A stretch of 6,452 nucleotides of DNA from Pseudomonadales bacterium (GTDB lineage Bacteria; Pseudomonadota; Gammaproteobacteria; Pseudomonadales; UBA7239), in NCBI GenBank assembly GCA_020443005.1, contig JAGRJA010000122.1, positions 1 through 6,452 of the forward strand, written 5' to 3'. Every line of letters begins with the position of its first letter. Position 1 is the first letter of the stretch. A program made the translations under genes and the position numbers. Below, piece after piece: positions 5,922-6,452 of the stretch. The notes beneath the pieces were generated by a model that was not told where the DNA came from, searched no databases, and saw nothing but the letters and a program-made list of their open reading frames with translations.

Positions 5922-5977
5922 TGCCTGGTACACGCGGGCGTTTGTAATTATTGATGTGGTTTTTTGAATGTAGCGAA

Positions 5978-5996
5978 ACCTGTTATTGCAACAGGT
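5978..5996. promoter_or_regulatory. 7-5-7 palindrome upstream of the flavin oxidoreductase gene
   Basis: ACCTGTT (5978-5984) and AACAGGT (5990-5996) are perfect inverted arms around ATTGC, ending 26 bases before the start codon at 6023. No T-tract follows, so it is unlikely to be a terminator. Size and position would suit an operator for a dimeric repressor such as a TetR-family protein, or a hairpin in the leader. No regulator gene is in view, so the function is inference. Confidence 0.4.
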
Positions 5997-6022
5997 CAGG
6001 ATAAGCAGAAAAAGGGGTAAGT

Positions 6023-6452
6023 ATGAGTCAGTTCGAAAAGTTATTCAGTCCGATAAAAATCGGCAACATGGAAGTGAAGAACCGTATCGTAATGGCGCCG
6101 CTTACAGTGGATTATGCCAACGCGGATGAAACACTTTCCGAAAGACAGATAGCCTACTATGAGGAGCGTGCCAAAGGGGGTGTTGGCCTTGTCACCGTAG
6201 AGGTATGTACGGTAGATGAGAACCATCGCTATCAGGCGAACTCACTCGGGCTTTATCACGACAAATTTATCGCCGATCATAAAAGGCTGGTTGACCTGAT
6301 TCATGCTCACGGTGCAAAAGTACAACCACAATTAAGTCATACCGGCCCGGAATCGCTGGCACCTTTTTATAAAGGCTTGCCGCCGCTTGGCCCTTCTGTT
6401 GTACGTACGCCGACGACCATGCAGGTGTGCGAAGAAATTACCCTTGAACAGA
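6023..6452 (+). CDS. NADH:flavin oxidoreductase / Old Yellow Enzyme family, N-terminal part (3' truncated)
   Basis: The first 143 codons of a gene that continues past the window. The beginning, LFSPIKIGNMEVKNRIVMAP (residues 7-26), is the standard opening of the FMN-binding TIM barrel in Old Yellow Enzyme and 2,4-dienoyl-CoA reductase (FadH/BaiCD-like) proteins. It is followed by the YYEERAKGGVGLV helix-strand (45-57) and the QLSHTG strand (103-108), with Gln103 and His106 at the usual flavin/substrate positions. Such enzymes reduce activated C=C bonds using flavin and NAD(P)H. Whether it has the C-terminal 4Fe-4S/FAD half of FadH-type enzymes cannot be seen here. AAAGGGG (6011-6017) is a strong ribosome site, five bases before the ATG. 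It lies 101 bases after the crotonase gene, and the pair could act in turn on an unsaturated CoA ester; that link is inference. Confidence 0.9.
   Translation, partial: MSQFEKLFSPIKIGNMEVKNRIVMAPLTVDYANADETLSERQIAYYEERAKGGVGLVTVEVCTVDENHRYQANSLGLYHDKFIADHKRLVDLIHAHGAKVQPQLSHTGPESLAPFYKGLPPLGPSVVRTPTTMQVCEEITLEQ

Noticed and set aside
5922..5970. Terminator after the crotonase gene using ACGC-GG-GCGT and the T6 run at about 5960
   Set aside because: The loop would be only two bases and the T-run is about 20 bases away from the stem, so it does not form an intrinsic terminator.

Overview
The window is 6.45 kb of densely coding bacterial DNA with every supported gene on the + strand. Roughly balanced base composition, Shine-Dalgarno starts, a glutathione-dependent formaldehyde pathway and a REP-like hairpin element suggest a gammaproteobacterium, possibly one of the marine steroid- or lipid-degrading lineages. 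That placement is inference; no rRNA or marker gene is present.

Left block (1-2650) is a tight gene run with gaps of 14-36 bases. It holds the C-terminal end of a single-cluster ferredoxin of the kind that serves cytochromes P450, an extended short-chain dehydrogenase resembling 3beta-hydroxysteroid dehydrogenases, an NTF2/SnoaL-like protein, and a 279-residue polytopic membrane protein. The membrane protein closely resembles plant cycloeucalenol cycloisomerase (CPI1), which opens the 9beta,19-cyclopropane ring of plant sterols. This is the most striking item in the window, because cyclopropyl sterol processing is a hallmark of plants and algae. A weak hairpin with a T-rich tail follows the block.

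Middle block (2821-4928) is the complete glutathione-dependent formaldehyde oxidation pair: S-(hydroxymethyl)glutathione dehydrogenase (frmA) and S-formylglutathione hydrolase (fghA). They are separated by 158 bases that carry a structured REP-like palindromic element.

Right block (5112-6452) has a crotonase-fold protein that resembles mycobacterial EchA12 and lacks both classical hydratase glutamates. After it comes the N-terminal part of an Old Yellow Enzyme / 2,4-dienoyl-CoA reductase-type flavoenzyme that runs off the end of the window. A 7-5-7 palindrome lies just before the latter.

Taken together, the window reads as part of a catabolic or modification cluster for a sterol/triterpenoid-like substrate. 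P450 chemistry (ferredoxin), 3-hydroxy/3-keto oxidation (SDR), ring opening or isomerisation (CPI-like), CoA-ester double-bond chemistry (crotonase plus OYE) and disposal of formaldehyde (frmA/fghA) would fit together. The family calls rest on the sequence. The joint pathway and its substrate are inference.
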